Of a DNA stretch of 64,000 nucleotides, positions 21,273-32,500 are shown piece after piece. Numbering within the stretch: the first letter of the stretch is position 1; each line of letters opens with the position of its first letter. The position numbers and the translations under genes were made by a program. The notes below the pieces were generated by a model that had not been told where the DNA came from, did no database searches, and worked only from the letters and a program-made list of their open reading frames with translations. The stretch is from NCBI GenBank assembly GCA_025667525.1, contig CM046882.1:528142618-528206617 (forward strand), given 5' to 3'. The DNA is from Glebionis coronaria (Eukaryota > Streptophyta > Magnoliopsida > Asterales > Asteraceae).

Positions 21273-24200
21273 ATGACTAATCCAACAGTACAAGCAATCC
21301 AAGACTCTAGAGAAGCCGATATTGCTAAAGCACGAACCCTTAAGTTTATACCCAACAACTACCGGCTGAAGCAAATCTCAAAATCCACTCACCATGGATT
21401 TAAAGTAGCCATTGCGATCCTTGATCAATCCCATTTTAAGAATGCTTTAAGAAGTAGTGCCTCGGTGCCTTATGATTATATGTATGAATTTTGGGCTACC
21501 AAGGAAATCACTTCAAACAAGATCACCTTCACCATCGACAACAAGCAGCAGACGCTCACAGTTTCAGACTTCCGTAAGATTCTTGGTATATGGGATACAC
21601 CCAAAGGCATGTCATTCTCGAGGGATCCTACTAAAGATGAACTCATGGAGTTATTTGACGCTCTTGGATGTCCGGAAATACGAGTTGCGTCTGAGTTTAC
21701 CACTGCTAAAGTAGGACAACCTTGGAGAGCATTGTTGGGTATTCTCAGTAGATGTCTTACACCAAAAATAAGTGGCCATGATGCTTTGCGCAGTCCTATA
21801 ATAAACCTGTTCTATGGCATGTACAAAGCTGCAAATGCAGATTATGCATTGTTGATATGGGAAGAATTCACCTTTCAACTCTTCTATAACAAGAAGCTGA
21901 AGACAAATTTATTTCCTTATCCAAGGTTTATCAAGCTTATCATTAATTATTTTATGAAACATGATGCTACTATTGATAGGCGTGCAGCAAGTCGTTATCA
22001 CACTGAAGAAGCTGATGATACTGTGGATCTGAGGCATGAAGGACCTTCTATTGGTGTGATTCCTGGTCCCATTCCCGATTATCTTCTGACGGAGAAAATC
22101 AAAGGTTCTGCTGATTACAAGCTACTGCAGCTAGAAATCAATAAGCTGAAAGCAAACCTTCAGACTGGAGAAGACTCGTCTACAACGGTTAAGAGTAAAG
22201 GTAAACGCAAACAACCAGCTGCGTTACCTGAACCCGAAACCAAGAAGAAGAAGACAGAGGGTAAGAAGGGAAAGGGTAAGGCTGATGAGATGCGTCTACG
22301 TGACGAAGAAAACGTTGTTGATCCTGCTCTTGACAAGACAGAGAGAAAAATGATGAAGATAGCAATTCAAAGGAGTAGGAAAGATACTGGCGGTAGTGGT
22401 TCAGGTGCAAGGGTAGATGTTGAGGATGAGTACGTGGAACCAGATGATGTTGATGAGTTTGGGTCACCTGAACATTATTCCACTTCGAAGGAGCCATCCA
22501 TCCCTATTTCAGCAAGTGTGGAAAAGGAGTCTGTTGCTCCTACGATCATGATGTCAACTCAACCTTTAGCAACTCAACCTCCACAAATCCAACCCTTACC
22601 AACCAGACCGGCGTCAACACCATTCCTTCCACCACCGATAATTCCCATCCTTAGTACCGCAGTAACAACCGAGCCTCTTCAATCAACCCAGAGTAGCTCT
22701 GCAACATCTACCATGGCTGCATTGGTGATGGCCGAAATGTTGGATAAACATGTGGATAATCACAAACGAGAAATGGATGAACTTCGCCAAGAGTTACAAA
22801 GACGAGCTCAAAGTGAAGAAGCATCTAGGAGAGCCCAAGAGGAGATGATTGCTAGGTTCGCTGCAGATATGGAGGTGACTCGAAAAGCACATGCAGAAGA
22901 ACTAGCTCAGGTTAAGCAGGCTGAGGCCGATAAGCATGCTGCACGTATCACCAGACTTCAAGCGATGAGGGATAAATACAAAGAGCAAAAAGAAGCACTT
23001 GAAGCCTCTGTAGAAGAAAGGGTGCAAGAATCCGTTGAATCCATTATGCCTAAACTGCGTGATGAGTTGAAGACGCTAGCAGCTGATAATTTGTTGATCA
23101 AGTCATCCAATCCTTCAGAATCCGCCTACAAGATTGCTTATGACTTGACGGATTTTGAATTGAAGAAGATCCTTAAGGCTCGTATGGTGGAACTTGGATC
23201 GTTTGATAAGTCTAGGATTCAACGGGCTCTATATAAATCCCTGAATGACGCTATCATGGAGGATGATAGGTTATTCAAAACGTTTGGAAGTGTGGTACCT
23301 TATCACATTCTACCTGAGGAAGAAAGGGAAGAAAGTGAGCAGGAAGAGGGCACTGGTGAAGAGGAAGAGGAAGAAGAAGGAGAAGAAGAGGAAAAGGATG
23401 ATGATGATGGTGATGATGAGGATAAGGATGAGGATGATGATGACGATGATGATGATGATGATCATGGCGATGATGGTGGTGATGGGAATGAGGAGAGTGC
23501 TAGGGGGAGCAACGGGGATGACAATCAGGATGATGATGGGGGTGAACAGCCTAAAGAGGGAGATAAGGTTACCAGCTCCAAGAAAACTGCTAAGACTGGA
23601 ACCAAGTCCAAGAAAGATGCAGCGCAGAAGGACAAATCAACATCATCGGAATCAAGACGAACTAAGTGGCGCCACGATGTGAATGCCACTACAGCGTCAT
23701 CGGTTCCCGGTACCTCTATCGCTGTATCTTTACCTATTACCACTAACCCCATTAGTTCTGTTGTTGTTGCTCCTGTGATTGCAGAATCAGTAACGGAACC
23801 CGAAGCTGCACAACACTCACCAGTTCACGACATTGCCGAAATGCCTGAATCAGAACCAGCAGATGTTTAAGCTTCTACTCCTCTACAACAAGCACAACAA
23901 TCTACGGTTCCTAAACCAAGCACACGAGACTGGGCAGATACGTTGGAGATAGACGAGACTGCACCACCACAGGCTTGGATCACGACAGCAGCACAATATG
24001 ATCCGATCACAGACGCTGACAAAGATGTGTTATATCTCCGTATCCGCGGTCCGATTGACTTATGTGCATTTCTTGCTCATGAGTATAAGACTTCGGTTAC
24101 TCCATCCTTGGTGAAGAAAGCGTTGAAAGACAAGAGACTTCGTGCCAAAACCTGGTTAACCCAAATGGAGTTCGAGTATTATGCCGATGAGATCCTGAAG

Positions 24201-25232
24201 GCTCTGAATACCGTTCAACGGCCAGGACTTCATGAATCAGAAAGAGCTCCACCTCCAATGGATCCTTCTCAAGATAATCAGATTGCTCTTGACTTCTTCG
24301 TCACCAATGATCTTGTGTATCTACTGAAGGGGTCATCAAAGTACGCAACCTCCCTGACCTTGCTGAAAGCTGCCAACTGGGGGACAATACCCTTTATCGA
24401 GGAAAAGGTAAACCGACTCTGGGTCCCAAAGATAAATCGTAATTATGATATGTATACTGTCATAGGTGCATCTCATTGGGACGAACGAGTCCGAAGGGCG
24501 TACAGGGGTTGCTGCCTAGTCAATTCTGGAAGCAACGTTAGATCCGACATCCGCATCTCCAGCATCTTAGGGATGAAAACTGAAGCCAAGAATGGCTATT
24601 ATCATGTGACGGAGATTCGTTTGAAAAGGGAGGATGACAGGGAATACAAAATCCAGCAGGGATATTTTTCCATCATTCGCCTTGAGGATATTGAAGATAT
24701 GCTGCTTCTGATGACCCGAGATCAACTCACACATATTCCTCGTGAAGACCTGATTGCTTTGAATACAGCACTTCGTATGTTCACACGAAGCGTTGTCATC
24801 AAGACACGAGTTGAAGATCTTCAGTTGGGAGTTGAAAGCTATCAAAGGAAGCTTAACCTAACCCGTCCAGTGAATCAAGTGCTACCTCAACATGTAGAAA
24901 GATGTCCCTATACCGGCATTTCTGTCCCGAATTACGGCATTTTCTACTTGAACAGTCGAGGTTTGATGAAGTTTATGAGGGTAGGTGAGCTCCATAAGTA
25001 CAGTGATGGGACTCTTCTACAAGTCAGAGGAAAGTTGGAGCATCTGAACTCGGGTGGGACTTTGCCAGAGATGACGGAGGATTGGCATCCGGGTTACCGG
25101 CAGATGGCGAAGTATGTGATCAAGAAGATTGATCAAAAGCTCCGTGAACGTAGATTGATGAGGAGCTTGGAAAGGTTCGTGGGTGGAAGACCATATTTAG
25201 TGCACCACAAGCTACTGCAACGATCCATCTAA
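21273..25232 (+). pseudogene. extra ORF (ORF2) of element A, function unknown, one premature stop
   Basis: One frame runs from ATG 21273 to 25232, broken only by TAA at 23868-23870, giving pieces of 865 and 429 codons. Copy B has the same ORF unbroken (1,317 codons). Order: a globular N-terminal region (1-250; ITFTIDNKQQTLTVSDFRK, with a plant-mobile-domain flavour), a Lys-rich NLS-like stretch (306-340, KKKK), Pro/Thr/Ser-rich linker, charged coiled coil (~490-600), very acidic Asp/Glu run (~683-762), a Ser/Thr/Val-rich linker, then a conserved C-terminal domain (~896-1319) with RRAYRGCCLVNSG and LMRSLERFVGGRPY motifs. I see no signal peptide, transmembrane segment or enzyme motif, so it is not an envelope gene. 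The C-terminal motif resembles ORFs I recall next to Asteraceae retroelements. A nuclear, chromatin- or RNA-binding role is only a guess. Confidence 0.8.
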
Positions 25233-26400
25233 TGGGTCGTACATTTCAGGTCCACTTTATATTGGTTTTCAATTGTGAATATGTATACTTGTGAATATTG
25301 TGCATTAATGGCTTGATGTAGTGTTAAGGTATGATAATTTTTCAAGAATTTCTCACGAGATTCTAAATCTTTCAAAATATATCATACTAAAGCACTACAA
25401 CTATCCCTTATTAACTTAAGGGGGAGCAATAACTTGTTCTATGGCCAAACATCGATATCTTTTTTACCCAAAGACCGGTTAATCCATTCAATATCCCAAA
25501 TATTAATGGTTAACATTTTGGATAAGGGGAGAAAATGGGATTAAGGAGACGTAAGTGATACTTGGCTAAACGATGAAAAAGACTTAACGATTATCCAACT
25601 TAATATGTGTAAAGCGCATGTTAAGGGGGAGCGTTTTCGATGAACAAAACACCTAAGGTACAAAACTTTTGATTTCAACATCACAAGTACTTTAGGTGAT
25701 TTTCAATGATTTTTCATGGTGGCAATTCCTTCCCAAAACACGCTTAATTCACGACGAATGTGGTGACAAAAGGGTGGTAGGAATAGGTTTAGTCCAATGA
25801 TTCATCAGAGCCGATGGAATCTTCCCAAGGACAATTCCCTAGATAGAATTAGAAGTCCTAGGGAAGATGGAGAAAGAATGTGAACGTAGCTGAATGCCGA
25901 CCAAGTACTTAAGCTAGCACTGGAACAATCACAACAAGGTGCTAGTGATGACGTATTGGTAAGCATTGAAGGGGTTGAAGAATGAAAAAGAAATGTAAAG
26001 ATAAAGGGTGTAAAGAAAGAAGCCCTCCTTACAACTTTAGGCAGAAACCGGGTCAATACATATGCTATTGAGGTCATTTTTGCTAATGATTCTCGGTATT
26101 GAAGAAAGACATCATGGACCCAGTGATGCAATGCACAACCCTTCCCAGCTAACTCAAATATCTCTCAAAAGGTATTTGTTTTAATCACACGGAGATCAAC
26201 ACGTTATCTATTGGTTTATTCACTCCGAATAGACTGGTATTGAAAAGGTGGCACTCCTCTCCAGCCATCGCTCACTAAATCAAAACGCACAATCGAGTCT
26301 AGAGCCAAGAGATCATCAAAAGTCTCATTAGGACACTTTCCATTTGTTCCTTGCTTTCTCACACACTATGAAAAGTAAGAGATTTTCATGAGTCCTACGC

Positions 26401-26799
26401 AATATTCCTGTAATATTGCCAGAACATCCGAGTAATACGTAAGTATTACAATGAAGATGGAAATCCTGCTTGAGCCAACATCAAACAAGCTCATGGTAGG
26501 TTACACGTGCGGTTCTTTTAGAACCAATCTTGTGAAAAACTGGAAGGTAACAGTGGTTTAATTCTTAATTGAACTTAAACTCGTTCCAGGCCTCTTCGCA
26601 TTATCATATGATCTTGCCAGAACACTCAGAGTGACTCTTTATTGACCACAGTGACGAGTGGAAATCCTTCTAGTGTCAACATCAAACAGCACTTGGTAGG
26701 TGACGTGCAAGATTCTTTATGAATTGAGCTCGTGACAACTGGAAAGCAACGATGGTGAAAATCTTAATTGAAATTCACTTGTTCCAGGTTTCATGAATT
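26401..26799 (+). repeat. diverged tandem duplication of about 200 bp
   Basis: Two adjacent units (about 26401-26599 and 26600-26799) share, in the same order, GCCAGAACA(C/T), GTGGAAATCC or ATGGAAATCCT, CAACATCAAAC, TGGTAGGT, ACTGGAA-GTAAC/GCAAC, CTTAATTGAA and GTTCCAGG. They are clearly related but heavily diverged. The duplication is also present in copy B (about 55985-56400), so it predates both insertions. Confidence 0.7.
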
Positions 26800-27040
26800 G
26801 ACGGCTTCAAATCACAAGGATAATTTATCCAAGTGATTCACTCTTTATGTTCGCAGTCAGCTTTGGACGGTCCAATAAAGAGAACGGCTTTACCCGCGAA
26901 ATCCTGTCAGGAAGTTACTTAATTGAAACTATCCGTCACGGGTACGATATCTAATATCGTCCAACGGTCTTCACCGACCGGAGGTAAAATGCTACCGAAT
27001 TAGAATAAAATGTTCAAAGCCATTTTATTCGTGTCGTTTC

Positions 27041-27145
27041 TGTGTACCTGTTAAAGACGGTGGCGTTGCTGTGTACCGGTTGAAGACGGTGGCGTTGCTG
27101 TGTACCAGTGAAGACGGTGGTGTTGCGGTGTACCTGTAGAAGTCG
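27041..27145 (+). repeat. 31-bp minisatellite GACGGTGGCGTTGCTGTGTACC, three copies
   Basis: Three to four copies of a GTGTACC(T/G)GTTGAAGACGG unit lie near the 3' end of element A and recur in copy B at about 55640-55745. Short antisense frames through it (HRLHWYTAT-type) are repeat artefacts. Confidence 0.8.
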
Positions 27146-27482
27146 TTCCCACATGCTTATGTTTTTCTGCATCAAAGTTTAGCAAAAAATTCAAGAAAGT
27201 ACAAGATAAAGTCTTCCGCTGTACCAAACTCTGAAACTTTCGAGAATTCAACAAAAAGACATAAGTGTGTGGAACATGGAGTCACGAGAAGGCAAATTCA
27301 CAAGAGAGGCAAAGATCGCACGTGAAAGGCCAAAGAACAATGCTCTCAAGCCAAAGCCAAAAAGATCAAACCAACATATTCACAACAAAAGAAAGAAAAG
27401 AAGAAAAGACTACGAGCTAAAGAACGAAGACTTAGTATAGTATGCTAGGTTTAGAATTTTGTAACGTGGAGTGACCTCCCTT

Positions 27483-27492
27483 AGGGGGAGAT
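27483..27492 (+). promoter_or_regulatory. polypurine tract of element A
   Basis: AGGGGGAGAT immediately precedes the 3' LTR (TGTTAG at 27493). This is the RNase H-resistant primer for plus-strand DNA synthesis. Confidence 0.85.
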
Positions 27493-27820
27493 TGTTAGAA
27501 ATACGTTTTACGTATATTAGAAGTATCGGTCACTCCATAATATTATTTATGTTGTAATAGCTCGTAGTTAACAAATAGTCATTAGTTGCTTATTAAGTTA
27601 AGTAAGAACCGGTCCATGGGCTTGTCATGGACCGGCCCAAGCCCATGTAGCTTGGAAGTATAAATACCCCTTTCCACCATGGAAAGGGGTTGGTTGTTGT
27701 CATTTTCTAGTTTCCACTTAATGAAATAACACATAGTTTCTCTCACTTTCTCTCTCTAACTTTCTCTCTCTAGAAATCATCAACCCCCTTCATAGATTCA
27801 TAGGTTATCAATATTCTACA
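27493..27820 (+). repeat. 3' LTR of element A
   Basis: A 328-bp LTR, two substitutions away from the 5' LTR. It is followed directly by tttac (27821-27825), the second copy of the target duplication. Confidence 0.95.
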
Positions 27821-27825
27821 TTTAC

Positions 27826-27899
27826 TCGTTTTAAAGTATTAGCAGAAGAAAGGCAATAACTTTCCATTATTGTGTTCACATACTAATTGACGATTTATA
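27826..27899. other. 74-bp sliver of host DNA between two insertions
   Basis: This is the only host sequence left between element A and the tandem array. It is AT-rich and non-coding. It shows that the two insertions were independent, about 75 bases apart in the original locus. Confidence 0.8.
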
Positions 27900-27904
27900 T
27901 TTTC

Positions 27905-28921
27905 TGTAGGAAACAGTGTATACTTTTATTAAAATCAGATTACAATTAATAAAACTAACAGAAAATAAAGACATAAAATAATAACAGTAATCAAGAAAGC
28001 AGTAGAACTAAGACGAGGCACGTGTTTAACACGCTTCCCTTAAAACAGATTCGCCGTCTGTTTCCCAGGGTACAACGTCCAAAGCTGTTGTACAGCCGGA
28101 CTAGACAAACTTGCCTGAAAGATCACGGAAGCCTTCTGCGTTTCTGATCGAGAACTGCTGGAAAAATCTTCTGGTAATGGAGTAAAGAAAAGCTGCGTTT
28201 TTTCTGATATCTTTAACTGAATGAGAAAAGGTTATATTTATACTGAAAACTTGACTTGTTCTCAAAGTAAAAATATATACCAAAATCAGAAAAATCTGTT
28301 ATAACTAAAATAGATTTCCTGTCTTTTTAACACACAAAAATATTATGTGAATATTTTCTGTATCTTTTTAACACATAAAATATTCTGTGAATAACTTCTG
28401 TATCTATTCCTAAAATAGATGTACAGAATTTTTCTGGAAAAAATCCGAGTTTGCAGCAAAAAAGATACCGAAATCTGCCCGCACCCAAGCCAGTTTTCGG
28501 AGCTGCATTCGTGTCCGCAGGTCGCGCGCTCGTGCACAAGTTCAGTAGCTTCGAACCCGTTTTGGCCTAGAAATCCAACTTTCTGCACCGCCCCCCCTGC
28601 GCGCGCGTAGACGTGGGAGTAAAAACCCACAAATGAATATTGTAGGGTAGAAACTAGGATTTCATTATAAACATGTTTTCACTTCATGTTTCAAGCGATG
28701 TGGGACAAATATTTTCCAAATATTGTGTTTCACGTGACTCACTTTGAGACACGATATCTCATTCATATTAACTCCATATTGGACATACTTTAGCTCGTTG
28801 CGAAGCTCTCTTCGAGGAGAATGCAAAGCTACTAAGTACTGCGAATATATATAACATATACATATATAAAACTATGTCCAAAGTATTGCAAAAACCATAT
28901 TTTGCAAAACATTTTCCAACA
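27905..28921 (-). repeat. array LTR 1 (outermost, 3' end of the array)
   Basis: 1,017 bp, from TGTAGGAAAC to TTTTCCAACA on the plus strand, so in sense it begins TGTTGGAAAA and ends TTTCCTACA. A TATA box in sense orientation (TATAAATA) lies at 28235-28242. Its left edge is fixed by the ttttc duplication. Confidence 0.92.
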
Positions 28922-28931
28922 ATCCCCCACA
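28922..28931 (-). promoter_or_regulatory. polypurine tract of array unit 1
   Basis: In sense, TGTGGGGGAT directly precedes the LTR start TGTTGG. The same tract occurs next to LTR 2 (34948-) and LTR 3 (40972-). It is absent beside LTR 4, where host DNA begins, as expected for the 5' outer LTR. Confidence 0.75.
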
Positions 28932-29258
28932 TGAATGGGAATCGGTCGAAAACACACGAAAGTTTCGGCAAAATTTCTGCGGTTAAGTCCCGCATAGGAT
29001 AGGTAGGTGTAACCCTTTGAACCTTCCTTTATGAGATGCACTTAGTCTCCTAGATCTGAGTAGACACGATGTCCTTGAACTCAGCCTCTGTTTACGTAGA
29101 CGACAATACATACTCACACAAGACTCTCCCTGACCTTGTCAAGTCCTCATAGTCGTGTTCGTTATGGTCATGAACACTCGCCTGGTTCTGCAAGAGCTCT
29201 TAGAAATTGCGCCCCCACAATTTCCTTCGAAGCGACCCCACTTCTCTCTCACATAGGT

Positions 29259-29342
29259 GATTTCATCTTGAATCATTAAAAACATATGTTTTATGATTTC
29301 ATCTTGAATCATTATGCTTTATGATTTCATCCTGAATCATTA
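29259..29342 (-). repeat. GATTTCATC(T/C)TGAATCATTA triple repeat in the array tail
   Basis: Three copies of GATTTCATCTTGAATCATTA-type sequence lie between pol and the 3' LTR, in the non-coding 28922-29523 stretch. The same triplet recurs in units 2 and 3 (about 35286-35369 and 41310-41393). No function is assigned. Confidence 0.75.
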
Positions 29343-29523
29343 AGCCATATGTTTAACCTCTCAACAAGTCACATTATTCCAAGAATGGACTAGGAAAGTT
29401 CCTGTATTAAGTAACTCCCCCACATTGACGTGACTTCCCCCACATTTCTATGATTAGGTTGTCCTATTGAACCCAGATCTTGGGATCTCCAGTCAACTGG
29501 GTTAGGTTTTCCTTCATAGAAAC

Positions 29524-32500
29524 TCATTCCTTTAAGGGCTTTAGTCCCATTCCTTTAGACGACTTACTAACTAACTCTCTGCTTAAGCCTTTCGTAAGCG
29601 GATCCGCAATGTTATCCTTTGACTTCACATAGTCAATTGAGATAACTCCTGTTGAGAGTAGTTGTCGTACCGAATTATGTCGACGACGGATATGTCTAGA
29701 CTTTCCATTATACATTGTGCTATGAGCTCTACCAATTGCCGATTGACTATCACAATGTATACTAATGGCCGTTACCGGTTTAGGCCACCTGGGTATGTCC
29801 TCTACGAATTGACGTAGCCATTCCGCCTCTTCTCCGCATTTATCTAACGCGATAAATTTTGATTCCATCGTGGACTTAGCTATAACAGTTTGCTTGGAAG
29901 ACTTCCAAGATATAGCGACCCCTCCTAGTGTAAACACATATCCACTGGTCGATCTAGAATCCTTTATGTCAGATATCCAATTTGCATCACTGTATCCTTC
30001 AATAACAGATGGATATCTAGCATAATTCAGTCTATAATCACGACTGTATCTCAAATAATGAAGTACCCTAGTCATAGCTTTCCAATGTGCATCACTTGGA
30101 TTACTAGTATATCTACTTAGCCTGCTAACAGCATATGCTAAGTCAGGTCGGGTACATGTCATCAAATACATTAACATGCCAATAATTCTTGAATACTCTA
30201 ATTGGGCAACACCTGCGCCTCTATTTTTAAATAGATGCAAACTGGTGTCAATTGGAGTTCTAGCTAGGCCGGAATCCCCCGCATTATGAGTATTAAGAAT
30301 TTTGTCCACGTAATGTGCTTGACTTAATGCAAGTCCACTTTGAGTTCGTATGATCTTTATTCCAAGTATCACATCAGCCAAACCCATATCTTTCATGTCA
30401 AACTTTGATTTCAACATGTCTTTAGTAGACTTGATCATCTTGTCGTTACTGCAAACGATAAGCATATCATCGACATAAAGACACAAGATTACATATCCAC
30501 TATTTGTGTCTTTGACATAAACAAACTTGTCGCATTCATTAATTTTGAATCTACCCTCTAGCATGGCGTGATCAAACTTTTGATGCCATTGTTTTGGAGC
30601 TTGCTTTAAGCCATACATTGACTTAACAAGCCTACAAACTTTTCTCTCTTGTCCAGGAGCCATGAAACCCTCGGGTTGGTTCATGTATATTTCTTCTTCT
30701 AAATCTCCATTTAGAAAAGCCGTTTTCACATCCATTTGGTGAACTTCTAAATTTCTTAATGCGGCAATAGCAAGAATCATCCTAATAGAAGTTATTCGCG
30801 TAACAGGCGTAAGTATCAAAGTAATCTAGACCTTCACGTTGTCTAAAACCTTTAATCACCAATCTTGCTTTATATTTATCAATGGTGCCATCAGCTTTCA
30901 TCTTCTACTTGAAGATCCATTTATAGGCTAGTGGTTTACAACCAGGAGGTAAATCCACGAGCTCCCAAGTATGATTTTGTAAAATAGACTCTATTTCACT
31001 ATTAATCGCTTCTTTCCATCGAGGCCCTTCCGAGGAATTTACAGCTTCTTGATAAGAAGTGGGTTCATTTTCTACCATAAAAGAGACAAAATCGGGTCCA
31101 AATGATTTCTCGGTTCTCGCCCGTTTGCTTCTTCTAGGTTCAACCTCTTCTTCCTCGGGTTGATCTTGTCTCTCATCTTGGAGATCATTATCATCTCGTT
31201 GTCGCTTATCATGGACAACTGCATCATCTATTCTATATGTGCTTCCATTTTCATTCATTAAACAAGGAAATATGTTTTCAAAGAAGGACGCATTCCTTGA
31301 TTCCATAACTGTGTTCTTGTGTATATTTGGATTTTTCGAATCATGTACAATGAAACGATACGCACTGCTATTCTTAGCATATCCAATAAATATACAATCC
31401 ATAGATTTAGATCCAATCGTTTGGGCCTTAGGTGTCGGCACAGCTACCTTGGCTAGACACCCCCACACTCGTAAGTACTGGTATGATGGTTTTCTTCCCA
31501 TCCATAGTTCATATGGGGTTTCCTCTTTATCCTTACGAGGTATCTTGTTTAAAAGATAAGTAGCCGTTAGAATGGCTTCCCCCCACATGTCCCGACTCAA
31601 ACCAGAACTTAATAACATGGCATTAACCATTTCTTTCAAGGTATGGTTCTTCCTTTCGGCAATACCGTTTTGCTGAGGTGAATAAGGAGCAGTAAACTCA
31701 TGTCTAATTCCATGTTTCGCACATAGATCAACAAAAGGAGACACATATTCACCTCCTCTATCACTTCGTACAACCTTGATTTTCCTACCAAGTTGATTCT
31801 CAACTTCGGTTTTATATAGAACAAACTTGTCTATAGCTTCATCTTTACTTTTCAACAAGTAAACGTAGCAGTACTTTGTGCAATCATCAATAAACGTGAT
31901 GAAGTACTTATTGCCACCTTTTGTGGGTAGTGATTTCAAATCACATATGTCTGTGTGTATCATATCAAGTGGTTCGGTTTTTCGTTCAACCGATTTGAAA
32001 GATGATCTTGTAAGTTTGGCTTCGACACAAGTTTCACACTTATAATTTGAATCAATATGAAAATTTGGTATGCCATTAAATTTAATCAAACGACGCATTG
32101 AATTAAAATTAACATGTCCAAGACGACCATGCCACACATTAGAAGACTCAATCAAGTAAGCAGAAGAATTCATTTTATTGATAGCATTCTTAACAACTAT
32201 TACATTGAGCTTAAACATACAATTCAGGGCATACCCCTTACGAACATACATTTGATTTTTAGAAAGTACAACTATATCAGACTAAAAAACAAGACGAAAA
32301 CCAAACTTATTCAAAAGCCATCCGGACACAAGATTCTTGCGAATCTCCAGAACATACAAGACTTTAGTCAACTTGAGCTCTTTCTCGGATGTCATCTTCA
32401 AAATAACATCTCCTTCGCCCTTGATATCAGCAGTTGCAGAGTTGCCCATGTACAGCTTCTCTCCATTGTCAACCGCTTTGAAAGAGTGAAACATACTCTT

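Larger units (their letters stand above)
25233..27482 (+). other. long 3' tail of element A downstream of ORF2
   Basis: Non-coding, 2.25 kb. It contains two more AAGGGGGAG tracts (25418-25426 and 25623-25631), the diverged 200-bp duplication at 26401-26799 and the 31-bp minisatellite at 27041-27145. A 108-codon antisense frame (25805-26131, minus) is also open in copy B but has no known features. The tail ends in the polypurine tract. Confidence 0.6.
10039..27820 (+). mobile_element. complete giant Ty1/copia retrotransposon A (17.8 kb) with an extra ORF
   Basis: Two 328-bp LTRs (10039-10366 and 27493-27820) bound a 17,782-bp element. The five bases tttac lie on both sides (10034-10038 and 27821-27825), so both ends are exact. 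The LTRs differ at only two positions, which indicates a recent insertion. The order is LTR, primer site, repeat-rich leader, gag, pol (protease, integrase, RT, RNase H: copia order), a 1.9-kb spacer with a second repeat array, a ~1,319-codon extra ORF, a 2.2-kb tail, polypurine tract and LTR. Most plant copia elements are 5-10 kb; the added length here is mostly the extra ORF and its flanks. Confidence 0.95.

Noticed and set aside
23245..23682. Met/Lys-rich 145-codon frame in ORF2 of element A
   Set aside because: A shifted frame through the GATGAT repeat of the acidic run.
21273..25232. ORF2 as a retroviral-type envelope gene
   Set aside because: No signal peptide, transmembrane segment, cleavage site or glycosylation-rich ectodomain is seen.
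28327..28630. Short frames inside the array LTRs, repeated four times
   Set aside because: LTR sequence is repeated by definition, and no domain is visible.
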